In this document: piece by piece, positions 33,513 to 44,371 of the stretch
Position numbering within the stretch: the stretch's first letter is position 1
Layout of the letters: each line of letters opens with the position of its first letter
Source of the DNA: Vitellaria paradoxa
Taxonomy: Eukaryota; Streptophyta; Magnoliopsida; Ericales; Sapotaceae
Assembly: GCA_019916065.1 (NCBI GenBank)
Contig: CM034236.1
Coordinates: 11,269,334 to 11,333,333, forward strand
Reading direction: 5' to 3'
DNA length: 64,000 bases
Notes under the pieces: generated by a model
The model's input: only the letters and a program-made list of their open reading frames with translations
What the model was told of the DNA's origin: nothing
Database searches by the model: none
Program-made: the position numbers and the translations under genes

Positions 33513-34495
33513 GGGGGGCGGAGGGAGGTTCCGAAATTTGATCGATGAGTAAAAAAAAGAGGAAAACAAATAGGAAATTTTTTTTCCACACGGGGAAAAA
33601 GGCACAGTGAAGTTGAAAAGATAAAGGGACAATTGATGCAGAATCGGTATTTGGCACGGAAATTCAAGGAAACAGTTTCAAATTAACTCACAGAAAGAAA
33701 AGGGAGACGGAGAGAGATTGAGGGACTTTATGAAATTAATAAAATTAGATCAAGGTATTAAAAAAAAGGAAAATTACAAAAGCCACGCACCCTCTTCCTG
33801 AATCTTGTTTTATAAATTAGCATAGATAGATGGTTAATTCTTTCTCATTTTCAATCATAAATTCATAGAATTTGTGAATATTTATTAAAACAAGTAGTTG
33901 AATGCATAGCAACAAACTTCTCAAACTAAAAATTGTTCAAGACTTCCATAATTAATCAAAAATTAAAATCCTTTCGACAAACCAAAAATAACTAATCCAG
34001 CAACAATAAAACTATTACTTGAAAACAAAATAAGGTTTCATATCTAGACCTCCAGGGTATCTATCACTCTACAGGATTAAACCTTTAAGAGAGGTGGAGG
34101 CAGCACACCAAAACCAAAGACCATCCCGAGAGATGTCTCACTTGAGAGGAATAAACCTAGAAGAGTGGGTGGCACCAATACCAGGTCTCCCGTGCTTGAC
34201 TGGCTTGTACGAGATTGAAAACTCAGCAAGATAATGACCAATCATTTCGGGCTTTATCTCGATTGAATTGAAGCTCTTTCCATTGTAAACCCCGACAACA
34301 CTTCCAATCATCTCAGGAACAATGATCATATTGCGCAAGTGGGTCTTAACCAGCTCTGGCTTCTCACCGGGTGGAGCTTCCCTTTTCTGAACAAAAACAT
34401 CAAATCAAAGCACACATCAAAGGCCGACAAGATGTTCAAGGTTAACACACAAAAAAATATAAATAAAAAAGCATGTTCTACCCCTTGGTAAACCA
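33508..34495. repeat. Left arm of a ~1 kb inverted duplication containing the RPS15 3' end
   Basis: It holds the 3' flank, exon 4 and the last part of intron 3 of RPS15. It recurs in reverse complement at 43198-44371. The left arm is about 988 bp; the right arm is the same length once its extra 187 bp tandem copy is removed. The match covers intron and flank as well as exon. Confidence 0.9.
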
Positions 34496-36638
34496 AAATG
34501 GAGAATGCAACAAGTGTGAAAAGATCTTAAACAGAGGTTTAACAAAAAATGGCAAGCACATGGACCCGTTAAGCAATTAAACAGAAGTTAATCATAGGTT
34601 ATGGAAGTTCAAAGCAGTCTTTCAAGAAGGTTGGAATCAATACTCTAGTTAACACAAGTCCTTCAAGAAGGTTAGAACTGAAAGGATACTGCAACTGACC
34701 ATAGACCAATTCCAATATCAAATTATTTCACTAACAAACAATATATGCCTTTCACTTCACGTTGAATTATTATTCCAGCCATGTTACAATTGAAAATATA
34801 CTGCAACTGACCCACAGACCAATTCCAACATCAAATTATTTAGTGACAAACATATGCCTTAAGCTTCATGTTGAATTATTATTCCAGCCACTAGGACCAT
34901 CCACGAGCTGGATTGGCAAGATCCAAAAGAGAGATATAAAAAGAGCTTAACTGCAATTGAAAGCATATACAAACTGTTGCAAGAATAATCTCATATAAAA
35001 CATTTTACAGGGACATCAATCCTTTTCCTCCACTCAATTTTGCCATCATGTTTTCCATGAGATATTTGAAACTTCTTCCTACAAAATTTCAGTGCATTTT
35101 TTCCATTTTTTACACCACCTACATAGATCCAGCCACACTTTCTTGCTTGGTCTGTTTGGCAATGAATGGGGCAAAATTGTGAAGAAACACCTAATTTCAA
35201 TTAACTTAACAGACAACACAACAAAATTAAAATGAAAAGAATAAAATAACTGATGTAGAGGAACCCAACTAGTTTGAGACACAAGCCTAGTCGAGATGAG
35301 TTAGCTAAAAACTGTTGAAATAATGTCATCATAGGAAAGGATAGAAATTAGCTTTAAGAAGCAACAAAACCATTATTGACAGGTTGGTAAATTCTGCATT
35401 TACGAGAACGAAGAGGGAGGAGAAAGATAACGGAAAAGAGATTTTGCGGAAAGGGGGGCAACACAAAATGATGTCAAGCGATAAGAATAAATGCATGGTA
35501 AATGTATTCAATAGAATGCAGTTATACATCAATGCCTGTTAAATTTGCGAACAATCTTTTAAAAAGGACAAAACTGCATGCAACTCCTACATATGAGAGG
35601 AAGCCATCAACTCAATGCCCATCAAAATATCCAAGCCTTTGAACCCCCCCCCCAAAAAAAAAAACTCTCACAAAACAAGGAAATCATATGAAGCAAACAA
35701 ATACTCAGCCAAATATTGAAATAAAGAATCAAACGGACGTTGCTATATGGTCACAGATGAAGCTCAATCCACATCTCAATTGATGAAAAAAGTTTCCATG
35801 GGAAGTGGGTGATTTGATACAGTTTACTCTTTAAAAATCAGATTTTTTTATCATACAATTAAAATCATAGATATACATATCACCGAAGTAGACCTCACTT
35901 TTGTAAATAAGTCAAGAGTTTGGTTTGGGCAAGTAAAATTTGTCAAGCGAACCCCCGAGCAATCGGGACAGTAGCTAGGGGTACGGTTGCCCTTATGTAA
36001 CTTTCATTATTTTTACTTTTTTTTTTTCGTAAAATGAATAAATTATAAATATAACTTCAAACAAAGAACAGTCTACTTTAGTCTTTAAAAAATTGATTAT
36101 AGATGAATAACTTTTATCAATAACAAGTTCAAAACAAGCAAAAACTCAATTTCACCAAGCAAAAAAACACAAGATCTAGGAACAAATCAAACCGCAATAG
36201 AGGATAAAATGAAATAACGGTACAAATCATTACCGCCTTGCGCAGTTTCTTAATCAAAGCCATCGGCTTCCTCTTCAGACCTCTTTGGAACCTTCAATGT
36301 ACAAAAATAGTGTGAATGAGAACTAATTACACAGTATATAAAAAATTAAAAAAAAAACACGACACGTCTCACAGCGAATGGATCAGTCATGCTACCTTCT
36401 CCGAGCTCGAGCGGGGAAGAGCTTGACGAGCTCATCAGTAGACATATCCAGCAGAGCATCCAAATCGACCCCCCTGAAGCTGAACTTCTTGAACGTCCTC
36501 TTCTTCGGCTGTCCGGCTGCCACATCAGTTTCGACATCCGCCTAATAGGAAAAAACACGAGATTCAAAAGTGCTATGAGAATCGATTCAGAGGAAGAAAC
36601 TTTATTGAAGATCTGATTGAAAATGTGAACTCACCATG
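34138..36638 (-). CDS. RPS15: 40S ribosomal protein S15 (uS19), cytosolic
   Basis: Four coding exons on the minus strand: 36636-36638 (ATG alone), 36396-36541, 36234-36291 and 34138-34386. They join to 151 residues with a TGA stop at 34138-34140, next to the family's usual 152. All introns are GT-AG, and the ATG sits directly before GTGAGT. The product starts [20 protein letters not shown] and has the conserved core [16 protein letters not shown], then [36 protein letters not shown] and [14 protein letters not shown], and ends SSRFIPLK. This is uS19, which sits in the head of the small subunit. One difference from relatives I know is PARARRR where SARARRR is usual. The last exon and flank also exist as an inverted copy 9 kb away. 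Confidence 0.95.
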
Positions 36639-36850
36639 GCTGGAGAGAATTGGTGCCGAAGAACCCTAATCTGCAGAAGTTCAAAGCGTCGCGGCTAGGG
36701 TTTTGAGAACATCCATGTGATTGCATATGTGCAATTATATAGGCTTACGCTCGGATCCTTTGAATGGGCTGGGCCGGTAATGGATCGGGTTTCAACTGTC
36801 CTTCTGGCCCGGTAAATATTTGGGCTAGCGTTTCGGCTCGGCCGTCCACC
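36639..36850 (-). promoter_or_regulatory. RPS15 promoter and 5' UTR: telo-box and site II motifs
   Basis: Read on the minus strand, AAAACCCTAG (36695-36704) is a telo-box. AGCCCA/GGCCCA lie in tandem at 36765-36775 and another AGCCCA lies near 36818, the site II type seen in plant ribosomal protein genes. A TATA-like CTATATAATT (about 36733-36742) lies between. The set is typical of translation-machinery promoters driven in dividing cells, a role known from the family and not shown here. Confidence 0.7.
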
Positions 36851-36977
36851 AGTTTGGCTCAATCTTGTGATGGCACCCCCGCCTGGCCTCCCGTGCTTGT
36901 AGCCTTCCTGGATATTTTCAATTAATATAATTAACCCCCAAATCTTTCAAAAACTCCACTGCCTCCCTATTTTAAGA

Positions 36978-37086
36978 CTCCGTTTGGGACAACAAAAAAT
37001 TTTTAAAAATGGTAAAATATAGTAAAATATTTTAAAAGTTATTCACTTTTTATCTCACTTTTTGTCATTTCAAACGTATCCTAAAA
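36978..37086. mobile_element. Tourist-like MITE, short copy
   Basis: It begins CTCCGTTTGGGACAAC and ends TGTCATTTCAAACGTATCC, imperfect inverted repeats, just upstream of the RPS15 promoter. Confidence 0.45.
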
Positions 37087-37129
37087 GTCTTGTAACAAAA
37101 TTCTCCCTGTAATTAACCCACCTCAGAAT

Positions 37130-37520
37130 GTCAACAGGGTGAGTATGGAAGGGGTATAGCCTTTTCCGATTTTCGTTCCCATTTAGCAATACTCTTCCCT
37201 GTGTCTATTAGGTAATGGGTTCCCCATTTCCATCTCTGTTTACCTGCTAAATATATAATAAAATTATAAATTTTATTACATATATAATAGATATATTAAA
37301 TAAAATATATATTTTCCAAATATATTGAATAAATATTAAAATATATATATTAATAAATAAATATTTAAACGGATACGGACGGGTGGAGACTATCATACTC
37401 ATCCCGTCTCAGTCTCTGTACTTGTTCGAAGCACATATTAAAATTTTCATATCTGTTATTAGTATCCCTATATCCTCCCTAAATGGAGCAAGTAAGATGG
37501 GTACCCGCCAAGCATAAGTA
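37130..37520. mobile_element. hAT-type MITE-like sequence
   Basis: GGGTGAGTATGGAAGG on one side and GTAAGATGGGTACCC on the other, with GGATACGGACGGGTGGAG inside, resemble plant hAT MITEs of the same type as the element at 52932. The ends are not clean. Confidence 0.3.
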
Positions 37521-38067
37521 ATTTTTATATCCCTAAACCCATCATTATATTTTAATCATTTTTGCTTACATCACTTCAATAATATAACCTTTGCTTTACT
37601 AAATGTAGTTCTAATATTACTTTTTTTAAATTTCTTTTTCATTCCCAATAAATCTAACAACTTCAACGCATTTTTATCACTCATTAACCAACGTTTGAGT
37701 ATTATAATTAATGTAGAATAATATAATTTAAAAATAATTAAATAATTTACATTATAAAAACACGTGAAGAATTCCATTTAAGTAAAAATTGTGTTCACAA
37801 GTGACCCGATTTAAATTTATTTAAATTCATACGTACATACATTACACCGGATGTTTAAAAAAAAAAACTATAATGACATTATAATTAAATTTGTAAAATA
37901 ATAAAAGTTCAAAAATTAATTTATTGAATTATTTATTTATTTTAATTTTATCAATGATATTTATTATTTTATTTTATTTTATTTTATTTCATTTATCAAA
38001 GTAAAATAATATAAAATAATGACAATATTGCTATTCCTGAATGCCTTTGCTATTTCTGGGCTTCACT

Positions 38068-38080
38068 TGGTATCAGAGGC
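38068..38080 (+). other. Initiator Met-tRNA primer-binding site of the endogenous virus
   Basis: TGGTATCAGAGGC lies about 240 bases before the movement protein start. It matches the 3' end complement of the initiator Met-tRNA used to prime caulimovirid minus-strand DNA (canonical TGGTATCAGAGC) except near its end. Confidence 0.7.
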
Positions 38081-38305
38081 ATAGGTAGAGAAAAGTCTAC
38101 TATCTTAGAAACTTTAAATTTTTATTTTGATTTACAAGATTTAAGTAACCCCAGAACCTGATTCGGTGGGAGAAATCCCAATAGTCGCGTAGCCGGTTTA
38201 GGACAGTGTGGTAAGTCCCGTTTTAGGCGTAAATCGTTGACAGACCTAGGGTGAAAGGTTTACATAAGTTTTGTAAAACAAAATAAGAATTTAATTCTAC
38301 TATTA

Positions 38306-39050
38306 TGGCATTCTTGTCTAGATCTATGTCTGTGGCATTAAGTTCATCCCAAGATAGTAATATAATAAATTAAGAAGAACAAAATATTCAAAACATACAA
38401 CAACCCATACCAAACTGGAAAATCCCTAATGTTCCTATTAAAGAAGTCTATCACATCAAAAAATGGTCATTTTCTTCTGATTATTCTATTAAGACAGTTG
38501 AATAAATTGTCCCCTTTACATCTGAATGTCAGTCCATCAAACTTTTTGACTCTAGTATTATTAGAAAACATCAAGAAAAATATTCCTACATTCATTTTGG
38601 ATTAGTTCAAGTGGCTATCCAACCATTAAGTCGAAGTGGATTAAACACATCAATCTTACTTTGTCTTAGGGATCAAAGACATCGTAAATTTCAAGACTCT
38701 TTATTAGGAGTTATTGAAACTAGCCTATATAATGGTCTAATATATTTTAACTGTTTCCCAAATTATCCGGTTTCTTTACAAGATTTTGGAATATTAAACT
38801 CTCCTGTTCTTAAAATATAAACATCAGGATATGATATGGAACCTGAAAACATTCCTTTTGCAGTTATTTATAAAATCCATTATAAAACTATGACCACCCT
38901 TATGGATCTTTAGTTAAAACTATTAGCCCAAAAGGCGAAACAATCTTCTTCCAAACTCAAAGAGAAAATTCTAACCTAATAATCCCGCAAACCATAGTTT
39001 GGAATGATATTAATCTCCCATCAGAATGGGAATTAGAAGATTAAATAGCT
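38306..39050 (+). pseudogene. Endogenous caulimovirid movement protein, broken
   Basis: This lies downstream of the primer-binding site. Reading from ATG 38306 there are in-frame stops soon after the start (near 38369), near 38503 and at 38818-38820, and the frame shifts after 38900. The longest open part, 38611-38820, carries the viral movement protein core (GLNTSILLCLRD, then LLGVIETSLYNG and YFNCFPNYP). It matches the 30K-type movement protein of caulimovirids (PF01107), which moves virus between cells. It cannot encode a whole protein now. Confidence 0.8.
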
Positions 39051-40050
39051 ACTCCAAGAATCGAAAATAAAAGACTTCAACAAATCAAAGAACTCTCAAA
39101 TGGATCTGTTAAACTAAAATTTTTATCTACGAAACTCTCTAATCTACAAATCAAAGAAGAAGGAGAGATAACTTTCCAAACAAGAAATTTTAAAGAATCT
39201 TATCAACCTCCAAGATCATCTTATCAACCTCCTAGATCCTCTTGCTCTTCTATTCCAACATCAAGCAACTATGAACCCATTAAGCTTAATAGGGTTAGGA
39301 ATAGGTCAACTATTCCTCAACCTATTTACACAGATCAAATAAATTAACAAGAAAAAAATGATGAAGATAAATCTCCAGATCATATGTCCCTAACTCAGTC
39401 TCAAATATTTGTTATTGATAGAGAATTTATTATGGATAAAAGCATGTTAAAGCAAGACTTTGAATTACTAGAAAACACTCAAAAAAAAGAGAATGGTTTT
39501 TATCAAACTTTGATGAAGTTGCTAGAATACCAATAAGAGACAAATTTTATAAACATGTTCAAAATTATAAAACTCATTTTAGGTTCTTTGATTGGTTCAA
39601 AGATTATACCGCAAATAATTCTATAAAATATCCTTTTACTAAAGAAATAAATGTTACTCAAAAACCCCAACAATGGAATACATCAGAAGGTATTAAACAA
39701 TCTACCCATCCACCTCATGAAGAAATATCTATTCAATATAGAAATATAACCATTAAGGTTTCACCATATAAAATGAAATCTCCATCAGAATCTGATGTAA
39801 CATTTAGAGATATACAAAAAATCTTAGAACAAAATAATTTTACCAATTAAAACCTTAAAACAATCAATGACTAATTAAATAGAATAGAGACCTCTATCCA
39901 TGAATAAGAACCTGGAATAGGGTAAAGTTCTCAACAAAAACCTCTCTTTATTCCCCATGAAATTCCCAAAAAAATTAACAATCAATTAAAAAATAAAGAT
40001 TTAATACAAGATATTGATGACAAAATTAAAAAATTACAACAAAAACCTCT
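39050..40050 (+). pseudogene. Endogenous caulimovirid, region after the movement protein (coat protein N-terminal side), broken
   Basis: A plus-strand continuation with stops and shifts. Recognisable parts are a spacer with repeated SYQPPRSS, a stretch around FFDWFKDYT (near 39583) and a coiled-coil-like end around DIDDKIKKLQQK. This order follows the movement protein in polyproteins of this virus group. The viral sequence then flips strand at about 40035-40060. Confidence 0.6.
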
Positions 40051-40500
40051 CTTCAGTGATGAGATATGTTTGTGGTTTGGGAAAATATAACGATTTTGAT
40101 GATGGGGGAATTTGGAAAATTGGTGTGGGGTTTGTCAACACCACCACGTTTTTTTATGAAGAAGGTATAAGGCCAAGGGCCACCATAGATAATGAAGAAG
40201 GATGTAAAGCCACCTCTTTTGATACTCCTGTTATGACAGTTTGAGCAAAGCTCTTATCAGCCACTTGGCTTAATATTTTTGTTTTTGGGTTTTTTCTTCA
40301 ACTAATTGGGTATACCAATCAGTAAGGGATAAAGGGCGAACCCTTGGTATAGTGGTTGATGTAATAGATATAGGTGTGGCTGGAATGGTAGATGGTTTGA
40401 TAGGTATCGTGGCATATGATTTTTTGGTAGTTGTTTGTTGAGTTGATGAGAAATGTTTGATAGGTTTAGGAGGTATGGTTTCCCTGTAAGAATTCACGGG
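40050..40500 (-). pseudogene. Endogenous caulimovirid polyprotein C-terminal tail, broken
   Basis: On the minus strand this follows the RNase H region and continues to the strand flip. It is Pro/Thr/Ser-rich with one 75-residue open piece at 40270-40497 and at least one stop near 40160. Such tails follow RNase H in these endogenous viral polyproteins; its function is unknown to me. Confidence 0.5.
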
Positions 40501-40890
40501 TAAGGAAATCAGGGATGGAATTTACTTCTCCTTTGATGTATTCAATTTTGTAGTCAAAAACTGATAAAATAACTTGCCATCGTGCAAAAATTTGTTTTGA
40601 TGCAATATTTTGAACATCTTTTTGTAAAACATGCTTAGCAACTTTACAATCAATTCTAATTAAAAATTCTTGATTTAATAAATCACTTTGAAATTTTTTA
40701 ATACATAATACAATAGATAAAATTTCTTTTTTAATAGTGCTATAATTCCTTTGGGCATTGGTTCATGTTCCTGAGGTGAAACGGATTAATTGCTCTTGAT
40801 GATGACTAGGGAGGCATTATTTTAGGATACCACCGTAACCTAGTTCTGATGCATTTGTTTCTACTATCTTATATGCTTGAGGGTTAGCTA
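40500..40890 (-). pseudogene. Endogenous caulimovirid RNase H domain, broken
   Basis: Minus-strand translation gives NASELGYGGIL at the start, YSTIKKEILSIVLCIKKF in the middle and YIKGEVNSIPDFLTREFL at the end, with stops between (near 40820). This is the typical caulimovirid RNase H, which removes the RNA template during reverse transcription. Confidence 0.75.
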
Positions 40891-41900
40891 TATGCAGATA
40901 TAGAAGAGACTTAAGGTGCTGTTTGAGTTGCTTGATAACTTAGGTGTGTTGAGGAGACCACGGAGGAGGATTTTTCTTAAGTCTTTCCCTCAGAGGAGCG
41001 ACTATGATACTAAGTTTTTGATAATAATCTGAAATATACTTGAGACTCCCTAAAAACCTCTAAAGTTATTTTTTATCTTTAATTTCATTTGAAAATTTAC
41101 TTGCAAATTTTAAAGCTCTTTCAATAAGAGTAATCGTTCTTTGGTCAATGTAATGTCCAAGAAATCTTATCCTTGTCTAAAAGAGGTTAATTTTTAATGG
41201 AGAAAGCACTAAACTATTTTTCTTTATAACATAAAGGAAAGGGTTTAAATACTTCCAATGAGATTGAATGCTGTTTGAGAAGATTAATATATCATCAATA
41301 TATACTATTGATAAATTGGAATATGGGTTGAAAATATCATTCATGATTTTTTGGAATTCACTTGGAGCATATTTTAATCCAAATGACATGACGTTCCATT
41401 CATATTGTCCAAAGGGGACAGTGAATGCTTTTTTATATTTATCTGATTCAGAGATCTGAATTTGCCAAAATTCAGATTTTTAATCAAATTTTGAATATAT
41501 TTTAGCATGTACAAGCCTTTGAAGGAGATCTTGCTCGTTAGGGATTGAATATCTTATCCACTGCAATATATCATTTAAAGGTTTGTAATTTATTATTAAT
41601 CTTAGAGTTCCTCTTTCTATTTCAGCATTTTTGTTTACATAGAAAGCAGCACAACTCCAGGGTGATTTGGATTGTCTTATTAATTTTTTATCTAATAAGT
41701 CTTGGATTTCTTTTTATAGTTGTCCAAGAGTTCCTGATTCATTTGGATAGGTCTAACTTTTGTTTTAATTTTTGATTCTTGAAAATCTTTAATATAAGGA
41801 AGGGTAACTATATGACTTTTTCTATTCCAAAATGCATTTAGAATGGTGGAGGTAGCTTATTTGATTATTTTATTTTTAAAGTTTTCAATTGCTAATTGCA
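40890..41900 (-). pseudogene. Endogenous caulimovirid reverse transcriptase, broken
   Basis: On the minus strand the catalytic YIDD is preserved within 41177-41389 (SIVYIDDILIFS), preceded by FGLKYAPSEFQKIM. Upstream, FTVPFGQYEWNVMSFGLK is readable, but a stop replaces the residue after the conserved FD (TAA at 41480-41482). Other stops and shifts follow, so the domain is inactive as it stands. Confidence 0.85.
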
Positions 41901-42099
41901 ATTGGCCATCTTGAAGTTGGATTTTAATTTGTTGATGAGTTTTTTTCCTGTTTAAAAAACATTAATTGTTTTTCTTTTGATATAATTTTTGTTATGTTGT
42001 TTATTTGGGTTTTATCTATGGCTATAATTTTTAGAACGTTTAAATCTTTGATATTTGGGGGTTAAGGAATTCAAATATAATTTCTTGATCAAATATATT

Positions 42100-42500
42100 T
42101 GTAGATATTCCTTTAGGAGATACAGTCATAAGTTAAATAAGATTTAAGAAAGGTGCTCCTAGTATTACCTCTCTATTCAAGTCTTTTACTAGGATGAATG
42201 GAGTTTTTATACAGATATTTCGATTACATACATGAGCTTTTGTTAATTTATATTTGACCTTTAATGGTGCACCATTGGCAGATGATAGTCTTTCTTTTGT
42301 TGGGTCAAAGTATTTTATTGATACTAATCCTTCTTGTATGCAATTAAGATCAGCACTAGAGTCAAAAAGTGCAGTAGTATTAATAGTATATTCTTTATTG
42401 ATTACAATTTTTAATTTTACATTCTATTTTTTATAAGATATTTGGCTTAATAAGAATATATCATTTTTTTATGTTATTTGTCATGATCTAGGGGGCTTAT
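42100..42500 (-). pseudogene. Endogenous caulimovirid aspartic protease, altered active site
   Basis: A minus-strand reading carries LFDSSADLNCIQEGL at about 42335-42380 and VILGAPFLN at about 42130-42170, the two halves of a retropepsin. The active-site triad reads D-S-S where D-T/S-G is usual. It lies between coat protein and reverse transcriptase, as in caulimovirid polyproteins. Confidence 0.7.
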
Positions 42501-42580
42501 TGATCAGAGGTTGAGGCTATAATATCATTAGGATGTTGATTTTTTAGAATTAATACTTGATTTGTTAATTCTTGGATTTC

Positions 42581-43197
42581 TTATTTTAATATTCCTAGTT
42601 CATATTTTAGAGTTCTAATTTCTTTCTTGATTTCTTTGATTTCTAGTTTAATATCTTCCGTTGGATTTTTTTGTGATTTTTGAGATTGTTTAGCCTTTTT
42701 TAATATTGAATCAAGGTCATGACAGTTTTCTATAACCTTTTCTTTATTCTTTTTGGTTTGTTGAAAATTTTCTTTTAGTTTTAATAAATAATTTCTTTTT
42801 AGATGAGGATCTTCTATATCTTCAATCATTTCCATAATTAATTCTTGTTCTCTGGTAATAACATTACAATGACAGTTTTGTTTAATAGGTTTACTGCTAG
42901 ACGAGCTATCAGATGTTTCTATATTAGATTCGGTTGATGATGTAATATTATCTATTTCAAAGTCATCTTGGGAATTTGATTTTTCTTGTTCAGATTCAGA
43001 ACTTGTTAACATTAATTTTTCTAATTGTTTTTTGAGATGGTCATCAATATCTAGGGAGTTAATTTTATTTTTTAATGGACATTTGTTTTTATAATGTCCT
43101 ATTTTCCCACATTTATAATATGTTGCGGGCATTTTTTGGTTAGTAATAGGTTTCTTTGATTTCCTTTTTTGTTGGAATTGGTTCGGTTTATATTTGT
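42581..43197 (-). pseudogene. Endogenous caulimovirid coat protein C-terminal part with CCHC zinc knuckle
   Basis: A 183-residue open piece (42581-43132) starts at the zinc knuckle YYKCGKIGHYKNKCPL (C-X2-C-X4-H-X4-C), then an acidic Ser-rich stretch and a Lys-rich coiled coil. The frame stays open upstream to about 43197 with basic KPYKYKPN before it, where the sequence changes abruptly to RPS15 intron. The N-terminal coat region is missing. Confidence 0.8.
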
Positions 43198-43307
43198 ATG
43201 GTTTACCAAGAGGTAGAACATGCTTTTTTATTTGTATTTTTTTGTGTGTTAACCTTGAACATCTTGTCGGCCTTTGATGTGTGCTTTGATTTGATGTTTT
43301 TGTTCAA

Positions 43308-43556
43308 AAAAGGGAAGCTCCACCCGGTGAGAAGCCAAAGCTGGTTAAGACCCACTTACACAATATGATCATTGTTCCTGAAATGATTGGAAGTGTTGTC
43401 GGGGTTTACAATGGAAAAAGCTTCAATTCAATCGAGATAAAGCCCGAAATGATTGGTCATTATCTTGCTGAGTTTTCAATCTCATACAAGCCAGTCAAGC
43501 ACGGGAGACCTGGTATTGGTGCCACCCACTCTTCTAGGTTTATTCCTCTCAAGTGA
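43308..43556 (+). pseudogene. RPS15 exon 4 copy, splice acceptor lost
   Basis: The exon keeps an open frame of 82 residues with TGA at 43554-43556, but two residues differ near the start (PEL to PKL and LRN to LHN). The intron's TTCAG acceptor is TTCAA here. Because intron sequence precedes it, this is a DNA-level duplicate, not a retrocopy. No promoter or other exons accompany it, so it is not expected to make RPS15. Confidence 0.9.
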
Positions 43557-43820
43557 GACATCTCTCGAGATGGTCTTTGGTTTTGGTGTGCTGCCTCCAC
43601 CTCTTAAAGATTTAATCCTTTAGAGTGATAAAAATGATTGGTCATTATCTTGCTGAGTTTTCAATCTCATACAAGCCAATCCAGCACGGGAGACCTGGTA
43701 TTGGTGCCACCCACTCTTCCAAGTTTATTCCTCTCAAGTGAGACATCTCTCAGGATGGTTTTTGGTTTTGGTGTGCTGCCTCCACCTCTTAAAGTTTTAA
43801 TCCTTTAAAGTGATAGATAC
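43447..43820. repeat. 187 bp tandem duplication inside the RPS15 pseudogene copy
   Basis: The sequence starting AATGATTGGTCATTATCTTG occurs at about 43447 and again at about 43634, each running through the stop codon into the 3' flank (GTGCTGCCTCCACCTCTTAA). The second copy lacks the front of the exon. Confidence 0.9.
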
Positions 43821-44371
43821 CCTGGTGGTCTAGATATGAAACCTTATTTTGTTTTCAAGTATTAGTATTACTGTTGCTGGATTAGTTATTTTGGTTTGTC
43901 AAAAGGATTTTAATTTTTGATTAATTATGGAAGTCTTGAACAATTTTTAGTTTGAGAAGTTTGTTGCTATGGCTTCAACTACGTGTTTTAATAAATATTC
44001 ACAAATTCAATGAATTTATGATTGAAAATCAGAAAGAATTAACCATCTATCTGTGCTAATATATAAACCAAGATTCAGGAAGAGAGTGTGTGGCATTTGT
44101 AATTTTCCCTTTTTTTAATACCTTGATCTAATTTTATTAATTTCATAAAGTCCCCCAATCTCTCTCCGTCTCTCTTTTCTTTCTGTGAGTTAATTTGAAA
44201 CTTTTTCTTTGAAATTCCGTGCCACATACCAACTCTGCATCAATTGTCTCTTTTATCTTTGTAACTTCACCGTGCCTTTTTCCCTGTGTGTGGAAAAACA
44301 TATCCTATTTGTTTTTCTCTTTTTTTTACTCATCGATCTAATTTCAGAACCTCCCTCCACCCCCTCTCCTC

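Larger units (their letters stand above)
43198..44371. repeat. Right arm of the inverted duplication (RPS15 3' end copy)
   Basis: This is the reverse complement of 33508-34495 with scattered substitutions plus a 187 bp tandem copy. Its inner edge abuts viral sequence. At the junction viral CTTGGTAAACCA overlaps the intron's CTTGGTAAACCA, so the breakpoint can be placed anywhere within about 11 bp. The outer edge is at a CT-rich run. Confidence 0.9.

Noticed and set aside
33355..33667. Several overlapping minus-strand frames of 70-100 residues
   Set aside because: They are translations of the GA/CA microsatellite (Ser-Leu repeats).
40014..40244. 76-residue plus-strand frame as a viral gene
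   Set aside because: It spans the strand flip and is mostly the antisense of the minus-strand polyprotein tail.
38611..43132. An intact, potentially active virus
   Set aside because: Stops or shifts occur in movement protein, reverse transcriptase, RNase H and tail regions, the halves are inverted, and the coat N-terminal part is missing.
43308..43556. RPS15 exon copy as a processed retrocopy
   Set aside because: Intron 3 sequence precedes it and gene 3' flank follows it in matching order, and no poly(A) tail or target duplication is present. It is a DNA duplicate.
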